A DNA stretch of 64,000 nt from Pyrocephalus nanus (Eukaryota > Chordata > Aves > Passeriformes > Tyrannidae): contig CM076266.1 of the NCBI GenBank assembly GCA_038380795.1, positions 45,406,425 through 45,470,424 of the forward strand. Reading direction: 5' to 3'. Of this stretch, positions 51,096 through 64,000 are shown in pieces. The notes under the pieces are model-generated. The model was not told the DNA's origin and did not search any database. It worked only from the letters and a program-made list of their open reading frames with translations. The first letter of the stretch is position 1, and every line of letters starts with the position of its first letter. The translations under genes and the position numbers were made by a program.

Positions 51096-51198
51096 TTCTT
51101 TTAAAAATTATTTCTAGATATTAATATCTGAACCTTTGTCTGGAAGTTCTTTTAAAAATTATTTCTAGATATTAATACCTGAACCTTTGTTCTGGAAG
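51096..51198. repeat. 51-bp tandem duplication
   Basis: Two adjacent units (51096-51146 and 51147-51198) differ by one substitution and one extra T. The unit contains TTTAAAAATTATTTCTAGAT and ends TCTGGAAG. There is no retroelement at the junction, so this looks like a recent local duplication. Confidence 0.95.
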
Positions 51199-54100
51199 TT
51201 TAAACTACAATGGTTTGATTCAGATACTTCTAAAAGCTTTATATCAGCGACTTCACCTTTCACCTGCTCTTGCAAACGTCTCTTGAATATCCTCATTCTC
51301 CAGACCCTGAAAGTGAGAAACTGTCAGGAATCAACTTTATAAAATAATTTAAAAGTAGTAGTGATTAACTTTATAGACTTAAAAGTATGAAATTTAGGAA
51401 ACAATCATAGGAAGTCATTCCTTTATTTCATGCATCTTTTACCATTTTAAATGTCAGCTTTTGAATGGAAATGGGGTATAGTGCCTACATATTGGCAACA
51501 GTCTGTCATTACAGTTATTTAGTCAGGGAACAAGGAGGATAAAGGCAGTTAAATAACTGGAGAAATCCAAAAAGTCAGAGATATATATTTTTTTAATATG
51601 AGTCTATGTATCCTCCTGGGGTTCCTTTTCAACTGTCTGGGGACTCACAAATTATATTATTCATTGTATTACTTCACAATTAATATAGTTGCTTGTTCCT
51701 CAGTATAAATCCTACATTTGTGAAATATTTTAAAGCAACATCAAGGAAGTTTAAAAGCTCTTTTTCTCTAATCATGTGAAATGTTCTTTGATCACTAAAT
51801 AAGAATGATGGTGTTTAAATTCCAGCGTTCCATTTTTAGCCATCTACTATATTTTTCTTTTTTTGTTTTGGTTTGGGTTTTTTTTCCCTTCTTTGCTATA
51901 GAGCTAATGCTGTCAACATAGTGATGAGCTGCTTCTACAAAGTGGGTGGGAAATCTTCAACTTTTGGTAAAACAGCCATTGAATTAAGTGGTTACAGAAA
52001 ATCCTGGGGTACTTTGCCTGATGGCTGCTGTGCTTAATTTAGAGTATCCAAAGAAGATGACTGTAAAGCAAATAATTTTAAAATTCTTACCTTTTTTCCT
52101 TTGTGTACTCTTTGCCAGGTTCATAGAATGTTAATTGAGCTTGGAATTCAGCTGCTTTTGACTAACCCCTTTTAAAAGCTGCAAATTGTCAAGTCAATTA
52201 GAAATATTTATTGATATGAGCATAGAAGCAGTACATTAAAACTGTAAAAGAATGCTATTGAAATGAATGACTGTGCAGGTTTGGACTGTCTAAATGTCTT
52301 GGATGAAAGTTACAGCCTGACTGAGAAGGGTTCAGAGCCAGTACTATAGTCTCCTCCAATCACCACAACAGTTGGAGCAATAAAGCCTCCCCCTGAGTTT
52401 GACCTGATAACTGTAAATATTCTGAATTGATCAAGCTAAAAAAAAAAAAAAAAAAGACAGAGAGAGAAAAGTTACAGTTAAAAAAATAGTATTTTAGTAG
52501 AAGGTGATTAGATTTGTTTTCCCAAAGTATTCTGAAGACATAATCCTTTAGTGCACTTCATTTCACTTGATTACTTGAGATATTCTTTCTTTTGAGGAGT
52601 TTGATGTGTCCCTGTTGCAGACTTGAATTATGGCTGTATCAGGTTTTGAGTGAGCATTCACTTGTTGCTTCTTTTGCATTTGTCTGTGTATGGTCAACAG
52701 TATATCTGGATATCACAAGGATGCTGTGTCCTATTTTGTTTTCTCAACTGTGGAAGAACCAGTGAGGATTTATATGGAACAGTGAAAATATATGAACTTT
52801 CAAGTGATAACTTCACCTCCATCTTTATTAAGAGAGAAAACACAGTCCAGCATTTGACCATATCCCCCACATGTACAAGTAACTCTTGATTTCAAGTACA
52901 CATAGTTGCCTATTAGAGGAAAAATCCTTACAGTCTGAGAGGCTGAGTGTGGACAAAGGCTGTGATTCAGACGCCCTCAGTACAAAGGCTACTTTTAAAT
53001 CAAGATACTTTTGTACCACTAAGTCATCTTGAGTTTCCTCCCTCTTTACTACTCACATGTCTGGTGTCTCCTGTATATTTCACGTCCTTGAATGTGCCAT
53101 GCAACTCACTCTTTTATCCCAGCTCTAACTTGACAGATCATTTTGCCATGTTTTAGAAAAATCAAAGTTCCCCACCCCTGCTTTTTCTGCCTTCTTTGTC
53201 TTCTAGTCTTTCCATACCTCTCTCTAGCACATACAAATCAGAACTGCAGTTGTTTAGAGAATTTTTAGAATTTTTTTAGACTGGCAATGCATAAAAATTT
53301 TGATGGACCGTTCTACCTAGAGCAACAGATGAAAAGTGATAATAAGGTCAGATTTTACTGCAAGTTACATCCCTGGAGTGTGCCCAGATGGTCATATACA
53401 GGACGATTCCAATCTGGGAAATATCTGTCTACTTTATTATAGTTCTAATCCAATACATTCTACCTAGTTTTGAAGAATGGATCTAAAAGAATCTAAGAGA
53501 TGAGAACTACTGTGTGATCCACGACTGACTTAGGACTTCAGGCATCCATGATTTGAAAGGGTCTTCAGATGCAGAATTGTATTCAAGCCCTCTCTGAGAA
53601 CATCCTTTACCAGACCAGCTGTCATTGATGATTCATTACACTGTGGTCAGGTGGAGCACTAACTTATTCAGACACTCTTATATTAACTCACTAGATTTCC
53701 AAGGGTGCTTTTGATCTTTTTGGCACAACCATATATGCATATTCAATTGTGCTTCTATTGTAAAAACTCTTTCTGTGTCAATTTTCTTTGCTCAAGCATT
53801 AACCAAATAAACAGATTTTTCTCCCTGATACTAAAAAAAAGAGAAGAATTTTAAAATAACTTGTAGGAAGCCTTAATGAAGTAAGCAAAAATGCATTTGG
53901 AATTTATTGTTAGCTGATAGTTAAAAATTTACAACTTATTTTCTTCTTTTATTGATTTGGGGTTTCTTTTGTGGGGGGAGTTAGTCATGTTTTTTTTGGT
54001 TTGGATTTGTTTGGGGTTTTTTTTTTTGGTAGATTGGACAATTAGTATGCATTTATTTATAATATATTATGAATGCAGATGTGTCATGAAAAATTCTTAA

Positions 54101-55958
54101 TATTTACCAAAAAGTTTTAATGTGTATTTGGGTTTTGGAAGCCTACAGGCCATTTGCATCAGCAAATGTTACAAATCTTCAACTTTCTCTTTGGCAACAG
54201 AAAATTTCCATATTTAAAAAGATCAGGTATAATTCATTTGCATCACATTTCTGTCTACTAAACAGTTTTCTCATCTAAATATTTTCTTCTCTCTTTCTGC
54301 TATCTTCTTCTTCCATATTTTTCTAAATGTCTGTCTATAAACCTGAGTCTGAAACATTCAAGACCTATCATTTTCATTTATGACTGTCAGAGTTAACCAT
54401 AGAAATAAAATCTTTCAAAATCCCGTACATCTGATCTGGCTCTAATATTTAGCTTTCCTATTTTTATATGATCACATATTTTTCCTCTAAAAATGTGTTT
54501 TCCATTTCCATTTTTAGTGACTTTTTTCACTAAAACAGTAGTCTCTTTGCTGGTCACATCACACTCATTCTCCATTACTCAAGCTTTTTATCCTCCAGTC
54601 TTGCCTTTGCAAGTAAATTAAATGGTACTGTGGGACAGTCCTAGGCATGGGGACATTCTTGAGCACTGAAACTCTTTTTGGCTTATACATATATTTTTGT
54701 GATATTTCTTGACTAGACTCCATCCACCCCAAATAGGACTGTATTAGGACATTTCTGGACACTGTTCTCAAGCTAAGCCAGGAAAATAATATTATTAAGT
54801 TCACTGATTACTTCAGATGAGGCTCCTCTCTCACAGAAAGTAAGAACATTTGTTGGTATGGAAACAGTCTTGACAAACACTGAGGGTGGATAGGGAGAGG
54901 GAACCCCAGAGCAAGAGGCCTTTCCTTTTATCCCTTGCTCCGAGGGAGCCTGTTTCTTATGTAGTCACCTCATAGATATCAGCTTAATAGCAGGAATCAG
55001 CTCAAGACATTTTGCATTCCAAGTAGAAAATGTCATTATAATATAAATTTCAAATTAATTAAAATTTATATGAGTCTATGAACACACAATTTTGCTTCAT
55101 TATACATGACATAACATGAGAAATAAAGAACTGAGTTTTGGGATCAAATAAAGGTCCATTCTTACCTTGTTTCCAGCAGTGGAAGCTGAGGCAAGAATAT
55201 GTGAATACCATAAATATCTCTTAGTTCCAACTAAGATGTCTTGGCTTTCAAAGCTTTGTGACTTTGGGTCTTCCTGAATTAGAGACAGTGTCTTGTATTT
55301 AGCAGCCTCTGACAGGTTTTCTCTCATAAATGCTTTCAGTCTCTTTTCAGTTTGTCCTTCCACAGTTTTCTGTGAACAAAGCCTTTGCTAGTTACCCAAA
55401 GGTGAACAGAGATTCTCCTTTAGACCTCCAGCCAAAGACTAGTCATTTTGACTTTGAAGGAGAAACTCAGGAAATCACAAGACTTAGAAGCTGTAGTTTG
55501 CTTTTATTCAGTAGCATACCAAAAATCCACCTCCTGGTGCAGACACAGTATGGAAGAAGTGCATTATACACAGTATATTGCAGACTGAAGTCTAAAGCAA
55601 AAGGGGTCCGTCCTCACAGCTGAAAAGATTTCAGGAGAGTGAGAGACCAAATATGGAGAAACAATTTGTTGACATAAGGTAGAGAAGGGAAGAAAAATTA
55701 AAAGGATGAGTGTGCAAGCCTAGATGATGATGATTACTATTATTAAGATGATTTTACATATATTAATAGATGTGTATGCATCTTGTGTCAGCAAGTCATT
55801 TCTGATTTGAACAAAAGTAAATCAAATCAAGAAATCAATAATATCAAATGTAGAAAAATTTCTGATTTTATTAGTGAATAGAAGTCTAGAGTAGGAAATT
55901 ACACTTAAAGGTATAGCACGTAACATCATAATATTGACATGAAAAATGTTTGGCCTGG

Positions 55959-55979
55959 AAAAAAAAAAAAAAAAAAAAA
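55959..55979. repeat. A21 homopolymer
   Basis: An uninterrupted run of 21 A. No LINE or processed pseudogene was recognised immediately upstream. Confidence 0.85.
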
Positions 55980-56317
55980 GAAGAGTAGAAAATATCATTT
56001 AAGAGTCTCCTATTAGCTGTAAAGTGACAGCCGCAAGTCAAGTCACCTGTGTAAGCACTGCCACACTCTGTTTGTCCTCAGTGATATACAGTGATATTTG
56101 ACCAGGACTCAAAATAATAGTAAGTGCTAGCTAATACGGTGGTTGACCAAAGTGTCTGCTGACAGAGGCTGTAGCTCAAGCAGTGGAAATATTATTTGAT
56201 GCTGAGTTGCAGGAGCACCTAATGAAAGGAGGAACACCAAGGAGTAGCTAGAAGAACAAGGATCCATGAAGTTAGGGATGGTGGCATAGCAGAGCAAGGA
56301 GCAGTCAGAAGTTTCTC

Positions 56318-56822
56318 TCAGAATTGTTGATTATTTGGGGATATTTGAGCTATTTCTGGGCAGTGTTTAAACAGAGTCAAGGTTTTCTGCTCCTCACCTC
56401 ACCCTACTAGTGAGCAGGATGTGGGGGGCACAAGGAGTTGGGAGGGGGCACGTTCTGGACAGCTGACCCCAAATGACCACAGAGATATCCCATACCATAT
56501 AGCATCATGCCCAGTATATCAAGCTGGGGAAAGAAGGAAGGGGAATGTACAGAGTCATGGCATTCATCTTTCTGAGTCACTGTGACATATGACAGAGCCC
56601 TGTTTTCCTGGAGATGGCTAAACACTTGCCTGCCCATGGGAAGCGGTGAAATAATTTCTTGTTTGACTTTGCTTGTGTTTGTGGCTTTTGCTTTCCCTAT
56701 TTAACTATCTCTGTCTCAGCCCACTTTTACTCTTCTTATTCACTCCCCATTCCACGGAGAGGGGGGGAAGTGAGAGAGCAGTTGTTTGGGGCTTAAGTGT
56801 CAGTTGGGGTTAAGCCACAACA
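56318..56822 (+). mobile_element. ERVL-type LTR relic, plus orientation (partner of 1-311)
   Basis: Ordered blocks match the inverse of the window start: GCAGTGTTTAAACAGAGTCAAGG, GAGCAGG, ACAAGGAGTTGGGAGGGG, GACAGCTGACCCCAAATGACC, GATATCCCATACCATATAG, then a decayed TATA region (AGTATATCAAGCTGGGG). After that come CATGGGAAGCGGTGAAATAA, a TTTGCTTGTGTTTGTGGCTTTTGCTTT-like segment, a degenerate poly(A)-signal site (CCTATTTAACT) and the terminus GGGGTTAAGCCACAACA. The 5' end is unclear; homology fades near 56318. It is an old, non-coding solo LTR or fragment. Confidence 0.75.
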
Positions 56823-57829
56823 CAGCCAAACATTTGGCAACATTGAGCTGAAGTTTCAGATGCCAGTTCTTCCCACCTATAAACATTCATCAGTATGTTT
56901 AAAAAACTATTTTATTTTAAAAAAGGCAGTATAGAATAACACAACGTTTTCCTTTTTACATTAATTTCTTCAGTGTAGCTAATAAGTGACTCACACTGCT
57001 AGGACAGCTAGTTGCTTTCTCTGCTACCATCATCTCTCCATTAGAAACAACCAACGTTGAAGCATTTGTGCACATAGTGGATAATTACTCAGTGATAAAA
57101 ACAGTCTCTGGTAACACCCAGGATTCATGCATCAAACAGATTGAATTATTTCTAAGGGTTAAAAAGAACAAAGCAATGAAGCTTTGACCTGTGGATCAAT
57201 AGGAACTTACATCTCCAGCAATGTGAAGCTCTTAATCAAAACTGTGGCTGCTCATTTATACCAAAATAAAAGGTCACTGATGCACTTTCAGAGAAAAGAT
57301 TGACAACTTTCCAAAAAACCTTCATTCTCTGATCCTTAAAATCTTCTAATGAGCAAGAAATGTACAAGAGGAAGTTCTTCAGACTGAAAAATACAATAAA
57401 AGGCAGCAGATATGAAACTGGAAATAAACCTTTTAGTCCTTTGGCTGACAAAGCTGACATGAACACAAACTTTTGTATCCAGGTTCCCTCTAAGAGTAGT
57501 GACAGTCTGAAGTCATCTGGTAACTCTACTAGGAGCTAAATTTTAATACAACAGACATCTCATCCATCTTTAGGTAAAAAAAAACACTTAAAAAACACTT
57601 AACATTTAAAGTAATGCGTCTCTGAACTTGACCCTCCTTATTGAAAATATATTGAATACAAAGAATTTCATGCACCACCAGAAGGGACAGGAACACCAAA
57701 ACAGATACAGAAAAGGGTATTTATTAGTAAGCAATCAGTTTGTGATGAATATACTCCAATGGTAGACAAAAGGGAAATACTGTGGCAAGGGGAATTCAAA
57801 GAGAGCAAGAGAAAAAGCTGCTTCTGCAG
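56823..57829. other. Non-coding stretch, no gene seen
   Basis: No repeat or coding signal was recognised between the LTR and the old CR1 tail. Confidence 0.6.
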
Positions 57830-58020
57830 GTGAGTAGTAGAGCTCTGAAGGAGGTTACACAGATGTGTAGTGGAAGTTTTTTTAGAGGCTTTCAAAACTG
57901 AGCTGAACACAGCCATAGCTGACCTGATCTGGTGCTGATGTCAGCCCAGCTTAGAGTATAAAGTCAGACTAAATGTCCTACAAAGATCCCTCCTAGCCAG
58001 TATTTCCACTATTCTGTGAA
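57830..58020 (+). mobile_element. Old CR1 3' tail
   Basis: AGGCTTTCAAAACTGAGCTGAACACAGCC, GACCTGATCTGGTGCTGATG and CAAAGATCCCTCCTAGCCAGTATTTCC, ending ACTATTCTGTGAATG, follow the layout of an older CR1 3' UTR. Divergence is higher than in the 19-kb and 26-kb copies. Confidence 0.7.
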
Positions 58021-61000
58021 TGCTCCATGATGAAGACAACCATTTTCAAACCAGTAGGTCTGTAAACCTACTTTTCTACCTACTGCTAATTTGAAATACC
58101 AAAACAAATCCCTTAGGTGATATTCATGAGTCAGATAGCAATGCCTGGACATGAGATGTCATTTCAACTTCAGATAATATAAAATAAACTCTTTTGCTAA
58201 GCTTTTAAGAAATAAACTACAAGTAACATTAAAGCCTGGGGGAAAAAAAAAATCTTCCTTTTTTTTTTTTTTTTTTTTTTCCCTAAGAAAAGCCCAAGCA
58301 AACAAAAAACAAAGAAAAAAACAAGCAAAAAACCCTCTACCGAAACAAAAAACCCCTGCCAGAACCAAATAAACCCATGCTTAGAACAACATTTTTAAAA
58401 AATTATTTAGCTTTTTTTAAGTTGTTTCAGTGTAATATAACATTTTAAGTACTAAAAATCAAAATTAAAAATGTCACTGACATATTCAAGCCATCTCTTT
58501 TGACTTTGTTTTTCTTCTTAATACATATTTCTTGTGAAAACTGCATTTTGCCTCCTGTTAATTGTACATATTACATTATTTTTATATTTAAAAGTGCAAA
58601 TTACATTGAAGTAAACATTATATTTCATCATATTTCATGTTATATAAAAAGTTTTTCTCAGCTTGTTACTCTTTCTTTTAAAATATTTTTTCTCAAAATT
58701 TTAAAGACATACAGTGGTTTCATTATTTCCTTGCAAATTATATGTAATTTTCTCTGGAGATGAATATGAGTATTTTCTCTCGAGAGTAGTATTTTCTCTC
58801 TCGATATGCTATGAAGGAAATTCATTAAGATCACAATGTTTGGAGATTTATGAGGGCAACAAAGACCACACCGGCATCATTAGATAAGTTCTGTTTTTTA
58901 CATATGTATATCAGTTTTCTGCTCCACAGGGTGCAAGTTTTATTTTAATTAAGAGTTTTATTGTTTTCTACTGTAGTAGAAACACTAAAAAAGGTCATGC
59001 AAGACATGCAGCAGACTCAAATCTTAAAGTAGCTATTACAAGTACTGAATCTTGGCCTAATAAGCCATACTTCATCCAGACAAAATGCACCTCAAATAAA
59101 CATTTTAGCTATTAGTGAATTTCAGTGGAAGTTGAATATAGCAGCTTCCAGAAAATCTGTCATGTAGCCCTATGGATTGACAGTATATATTCTTCAGGAA
59201 GAAATGTAATTTATTCTCTTGGGACCAGCATGTTCAATGATAGGTTCTATGAACTTTTCTGTGGATAATTATTAGAATTGTGTGTCTTACTTGAGCTTTA
59301 CAATAAGACATTTCATAAAAATCATTAGAAATTCAGTAGTTTATCTATTTTTTTTTCACTTGATCAACTCACAAGAGCTTTCTCAGAAAGAACATACCAA
59401 TAAGTCAGAAATATAGGATACTAAAACAATAATTAATTTTTCTAAATGTACTAATTTTCCACATGTAAAACTGGATGTGCCTTTAAAAGAGGAAGAAATA
59501 TTTGGTCATATAAAATAAAAATAAATTAAATACCAAGAATCATTCCACTGAAATCAGTCACAGGATCCCATGTACAAAGAATGGTAGACCAAGTTCTGAG
59601 TTTTGGTTCCCTCATTGCTACTTTAGTCATTCTTTTCCCTCACTGTGCCAACAAACTAGCCATTTGTATTTGTACACATTTTCTTTATAATTTTATTTTG
59701 GTTTTCTGCTTTCTAACTTACCTTATGACATTTAAAATGGAACAGTAATAGGGATGTAAAATCCATCTTATAGGGTCACTGCAATTTTTGTGGGATATAA
59801 ATTCCTGATAATTTAGATGCTAATAAATAAATAAATTATCTGTGGCTAGGTTTGTACCATTTGTGAAAAACACATGTAATAGCACTCAATTTGACTCCCT
59901 ACATGCTCTTCAGTCATTGCTGTGTAATACTTCATATTCCTCTGATGCTCATACAAAATGAAAGTCAAAGAAAGGCTTGATGCACAATTAATTAGTGGAA
60001 TAAGGTGTTTTGCTTTCAATTTGTCCTTGTTATTAAATTGTGATATGCCATCATTTTTTTTTTTTTACCTTATCAAAATTTGGTGCAAATGGTCTCTCTG
60101 AAAAGATTTTCTCCCAAGTTCATTTTAAGAATGACACCAGTGCCAGGAGAAAAAGTATCCTACAGTAAAAAACCAGATTTTAAAATTTGTGTTCATATTT
60201 GAGTAAAATGCCAAGAAGTATGTTCAGTGTAAGTTTTTGTTCCATGACTTCCTCACTGAAGAAAACAGGAATACCACACAAAAGGCTATGCTCTCATAGC
60301 CTGTATTTAAACTTGCAGAATGAATTGGTCTCTCACTGTTTCCTCTTGTCTACTTTTCAGGAAGAAATTCCAGCTCTGAAGGAGAGAAGAGAAGCAATTT
60401 TCATGACAGATTCCAGCTGTATTTGTGTAAAACAGAACAGATAAAACAGACCTCCATGCTTTTCTTATCAGGATCATGAATGAAAGGAGTAAACACTGGG
60501 TGGAAATTTTCTGTTGTGCCTGATCCTTGAGTAGTGCAGGTATGTGCTTGCTCAGACTCATTTTCAGAATACAAATTAGCTGCTAATGTGATCTAATTCA
60601 ATATGGTAACCAAAGCACTGAGATAAAAGCTGTGCACAATTCTTTATTCATTTTACTTAGTCCTATTTATCTCGTAAATTTCCTTCTAATAGCAAAAGGT
60701 GAAGTCAGAGTCTTTTGATGTAGTCAGTAAAGCTCAGTTCTTTGATCCAAAAATTCACTCAAAGCTGAAGTCAGAGCTGCCATATATAAAGAGCTGGTGT
60801 TAGAGCTTTGTTTGGAAAGGATTGGCCTGTAGGTACTTAATCTGATATGGACAACCCTCTCACAGCTCTCATACCTGATAGTCCTTTATGGTAGATGCTG
60901 AGGCAGTAGCATGGCACAGACCACCATTAAACTCTAATCCTGACATAAATCTGAGTTCACTATATTACAGCCAAACCCTCAGAGTCCAGAAAAAAAAAAA

Positions 61001-62189
61001 AAAGAAATTCCTTTAAAACTGTCTTACACTCTTGTATCATATCACCTCCTAGATCTCTATCATTGACTATTTTAGCCTTAGTAAGACAGACCTTATGTGA
61101 TAATAAACAATCTGAAAGTGTCATAAGTGATAACGTTTACACATCCATCATCCTCTCTGTTCATTGCTGACATTCTGAGCATATCTGCCACCCTCCAAGA
61201 AATTCAGGTATAGCCTTATTTCATTTACTAATTTTCTGTAATACTTCACTGTATGGTTCAGCTCTCTGTAGCAAAGGAGCAATAACTACTCATATTAATC
61301 CCTTCTGTTTATTCTCTGGGTATCTATTTATGATTGTTTCTTCCAGCTGAAAGAAGAGGAAGGGCTTTCATTCAATATAGCTTAAATTACTCGTTCAATC
61401 ATGTCACCAAAACCTACTATCAAACAAATTGTTTACATTGTAATATCATTCTTTTGTGTACAAAGTTTGTTAAGGGCAGTTAATCAAGCCAAAATAAGTA
61501 AAATATTAACAGAATGGAGAAGGCTACAATCCTTTATTTGTACTTAAACTTGTATGAAGGGTTTATAAAACAAAGCAAGGCTATCAGTGTCTCATACAAT
61601 CATTTGGCAGGAAATTCTGTGAGCTGCTTAAAATATCGTCCTTGTGAATTACTTGTGGCATTTTTCAAAATGGTCCTTTTCTGTTCTAATTTTCTACACC
61701 TATCAATTGACCGCTACAAGGAAAGGCATTTTTTATTACTATACTCAGCGAAGAAAAGGGAAAAAAAAATTAGTGACAGACCTTGGGAGAAATAGAAAGC
61801 AGCAATAAGTTGTGTCAGTCCATTTGAGAGCAGATGAATAAAAAGACAATAAAACCGAGTTGGTCATATTGCCCAACTAATACATTATGCCAACCACAAC
61901 TTCATACAGTATTAGTTAATGTGGCTTTCACATAACTTCCAGGAGTTTTAATATGCCCATTTTCCTTTCTGACTTAGAAGATGAATTAAAGAAGTGTCTT
62001 CCACACTCTCACCATCAGGATGGTAAATTTTGGTGCAGATTTTACCTTTAGTTGTGAATACAATTTCTAGACTAATAACAATTTTAGTCTGTTATATTCT
62101 CTGCATAATATTGCTGATTGGATAGATGCAGGATATAGGGGCTCCTCTTTTACCTACTTTTTTCAATACTGCTTTAAAATACTGGCACA
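58021..62189. other. AT-rich non-coding stretch, no gene seen
   Basis: No gene was recognised. It contains the T22 run and the A/C-rich patch after it (58259-58345), a T-rich run at 60053-60066 and an A-rich run at about 60987-61001. Confidence 0.65.
58259..58345. repeat. T22 homopolymer followed by A/C-rich low complexity
   Basis: 22 T, then CCCTAAG, then A-rich units with interspersed C and G. T-rich next to A-rich sequence may form a weak hairpin. Confidence 0.8.
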
Positions 62190-62375
62190 TGTTTTCCCAA
62201 AATTGCCAAGAGATAGGCTGATGGGGCTGAGTGGTGAGCACTGCAGTGGGTCTGTTGGAATGAGCTGGAAACAGCTGTGTCTCACACAGAACAGCCCCTG
62301 GCCTCTCACCACAAGGCCACCCCTGCAGCGAGTCCCCCCTGCCACAAACCCCTTGCCACCTATACCCAATACAGC
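62190..62375 (+). mobile_element. Probable ERVL LTR tail fragment
   Basis: GAGCTGGAAACAGCTGTGTCTCACACAG, AAGGCCACCCCTGCAG, CCCCCCTGCCACAAACCCCTTGCCACCTATACCCAATACAG is a GC-richer island that follows the end of an avian ERVL LTR type known to me from memory. No termini or duplication were found, and the orientation is tentative. Confidence 0.4.
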
Positions 62376-64000
62376 AATTTATGAAGAAAATTCGTAATTA
62401 TTCTCTCTATAAGATCTGGACTCAACAAAAGGTTAATTTCACTCTGGATATTTAAAATAATGTTAAAGAGGAATTTAAATACAAATTAAAACAACCCTTA
62501 CAAGAAAGAGGTGAAAAAGACAATTACTCAAAGGAAAGTAAAATTAATCTTGTTGCCCCAAGTCACATGCACTTCTTAATGAAAAATATCTCAAATATAT
62601 TGTAGCCTACGGGAAGTTAGGCTTGGCTGATTCTTAGAAGTTTGGAAAGTGATGAGTATTTTGCTGACAAGGAGGAAGTCTGACTAAACAGACTTGATGA
62701 ACTTGTACAGACAACTTACCTAGACCTAGCATGTTGGACTTAAATGTTTATTTACAGATCAGCAAAGTAGCATGTGAGTAGGAAGCCTGACATCCTTGAG
62801 TGCTTAGTGTACAGTGCACTGATGGCTTATGGCCAGGTTGTAAATCAAGCTAAATAAAAATAAACTAATCAAGCAACAGGAAAAACATTGATTAACTTGG
62901 TAACTACTGGAGTCCTTCTGTTCTCTTTTGTTTACTGAGTTTGGATAAAACCTGAGTCGGAACCTGGGTTACCTTCACCTAAACTTTATGCAATAAATCT
63001 TTAAATAATTTATTATGGGTGTTTCATAGGATTGAAACAAGGATGGAAGTGCATAGAAAAAAGTACTGATCAATGACTGTGACAATGAGACCTATAATGG
63101 CTATTGACGACTCTCTGGAAGTACTTAATGTTAAACACAATGGCAAAGTAAAACTGTTGATAAAGTAGTTGTTCTCAACAGAAAGAGGGGAGGACAGACA
63201 AAAAGATAACATAATTATTACCTCTAAGTCAAAGACAAGCCTGGAAAAAAAATCTCTCTAAAAGTAATAGTTATTATTTAATAAGATAAAGTCATGCCCA
63301 AACTTTATTTTTGTGGCTTTTTAAACAATGGCCTAACTGTTTTGGTCCTATACAAGCTATATCATCCTTCAGAAGTTGTAGAATATTGTTTTCCACTGGG
63401 GACTAAATGTGATCTTTTGTCAGATGTGGTCATGGGTAAACTTAATTCATCATTTCATCTTAGCATCAGCGAATTTATACCTAAAAAGAATTAAGATCAA
63501 ATTCTTCTAGAAGCACTTCTATCATCATTATACATACATTGCTAGTACATTGCTAAACAATATAAAGAATGGAAATTTTAAGTGAAACATATTGCTTCAT
63601 ACTGAAGATCAATATTTCTTCTTAAAAATGAAATCTAATACCATTCATCTTTACAGTGGAAACTGTACTGAGCAGAAAAGGAGAGCAAAATCCAAGATTT
63701 TCTTTCATTCCCTTGTACTATGCAAATTCCCACTAGTGTCAATGGAAGAACTGCAAATGTAATCATTGGAAAACAAATCCTATCATGAGCAATTCAAAAA
63801 TACTATTCTGAGCTAATATACTCTGGAAAATCTTCCTGGCAGCCCATCAAAAATCCAAGAAACTGTAGTTGCACCACTCGTGATATGTTTCTGCTGCTTG
63901 ACATGCCTTTTTACCATGAATAACTGACTCTAATGCTCATGGGGAAAGTGGCAGAACCTCCACTAGGCTGAAGTTCACATCTCCAAGGCAGGAAGAATAT
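62376..64000. other. AT-rich non-coding stretch, no gene seen
   Basis: No repeat family, exon or RNA gene was recognised to the end of the window. Confidence 0.65.

Larger units (their letters stand above)
48199..56317. other. AT-rich non-coding stretch, no gene seen
   Basis: No exon was recognised. It contains a 51-bp tandem duplication at 51096-51198, an A18 run at 52438-52455, a T/G-rich patch near 53945-54030 and an A21 run at 55959-55979. Frames of 60-97 codons have no known similarity. Confidence 0.65.

Noticed and set aside
55330..55979. Processed pseudogene ending in the A21 tract
   Set aside because: The 97-codon frame upstream resembles no known protein, there is no poly(A) signal placed before the tract, and no target duplication was seen.
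1..64000. CRISPR arrays, prokaryotic operons or phage modules
   Set aside because: No spaced direct repeats, no dense same-strand long frames, and the repeat content is clearly vertebrate (avian).

Overview
The window looks like a gene-poor, AT-rich stretch of a bird nuclear genome. The main evidence is the repeat content. There are many fragments of CR1 LINEs with avian-type 3' ends (repeats close to TTCTATGA or TTCTGTGA), and several avian-style endogenous retrovirus LTRs with termini like TGTCGTGG...CCACGACA. No mammalian L1, Alu, B1/B2 or MIR sequence was recognised. I found no protein-coding exon of a host gene, no tRNA, rRNA or snRNA, no CRISPR array and no bacterial operon. The longest open frames outside CR1 lie in LTR-like or GC-rich DNA and look like chance frames. 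The window is therefore intergenic, or inside a very long intron; the sequence alone cannot tell which.

Layout. 1-311 is a minus-strand LTR cut by the window edge. 312-16310 is AT-rich single-copy DNA, interrupted by a homopurine tract near 8.6 kb and a minus-strand LTR relic near 10.1-10.5 kb. 16.3-27.1 kb is the repeat-dense core. It holds two minus-strand CR1s separated by a degenerate tetranucleotide repeat, then a plus-strand CR1 (copy A, 19.3-20.3 kb) and an older CR1 tail. A second plus-strand CR1 (copy B, 24.6-27.1 kb) is split by a 1,441-bp solo LTR with intact 15-bp inverted termini and a 5-bp target-site duplication. 33.0-33.6 kb and 47.4-48.2 kb hold further minus-strand CR1 pieces. 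36.0-37.5 kb is a GC- and CpG-rich island with no repeat identity I can fix. 40.0-40.4 kb is a plus-strand partner of the 10-kb LTR. 56.3-56.8 kb is a plus-strand partner of the LTR at the window start. 57.8-58.0 kb is an old CR1 tail and about 62.2 kb is a probable ERVL LTR tail.

The points most worth a second look are: (1) a sharply bounded 340-bp tract, 97.6% identical between CR1 copies A and B and including a shared stop codon, inside otherwise much more diverged copies, which suggests gene conversion; (2) the young-looking solo LTR with a TATA box, a 14-G run and three tandem repeats, each carrying the same 22-bp module; (3) a perfect 35-bp inverted repeat with arms 1.1 kb apart near 45 kb, with no transposon to explain it; (4) the isolated CpG-rich island at 36.5-37.1 kb, a candidate promoter. 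None of these amounts to a demonstrated new biological system.
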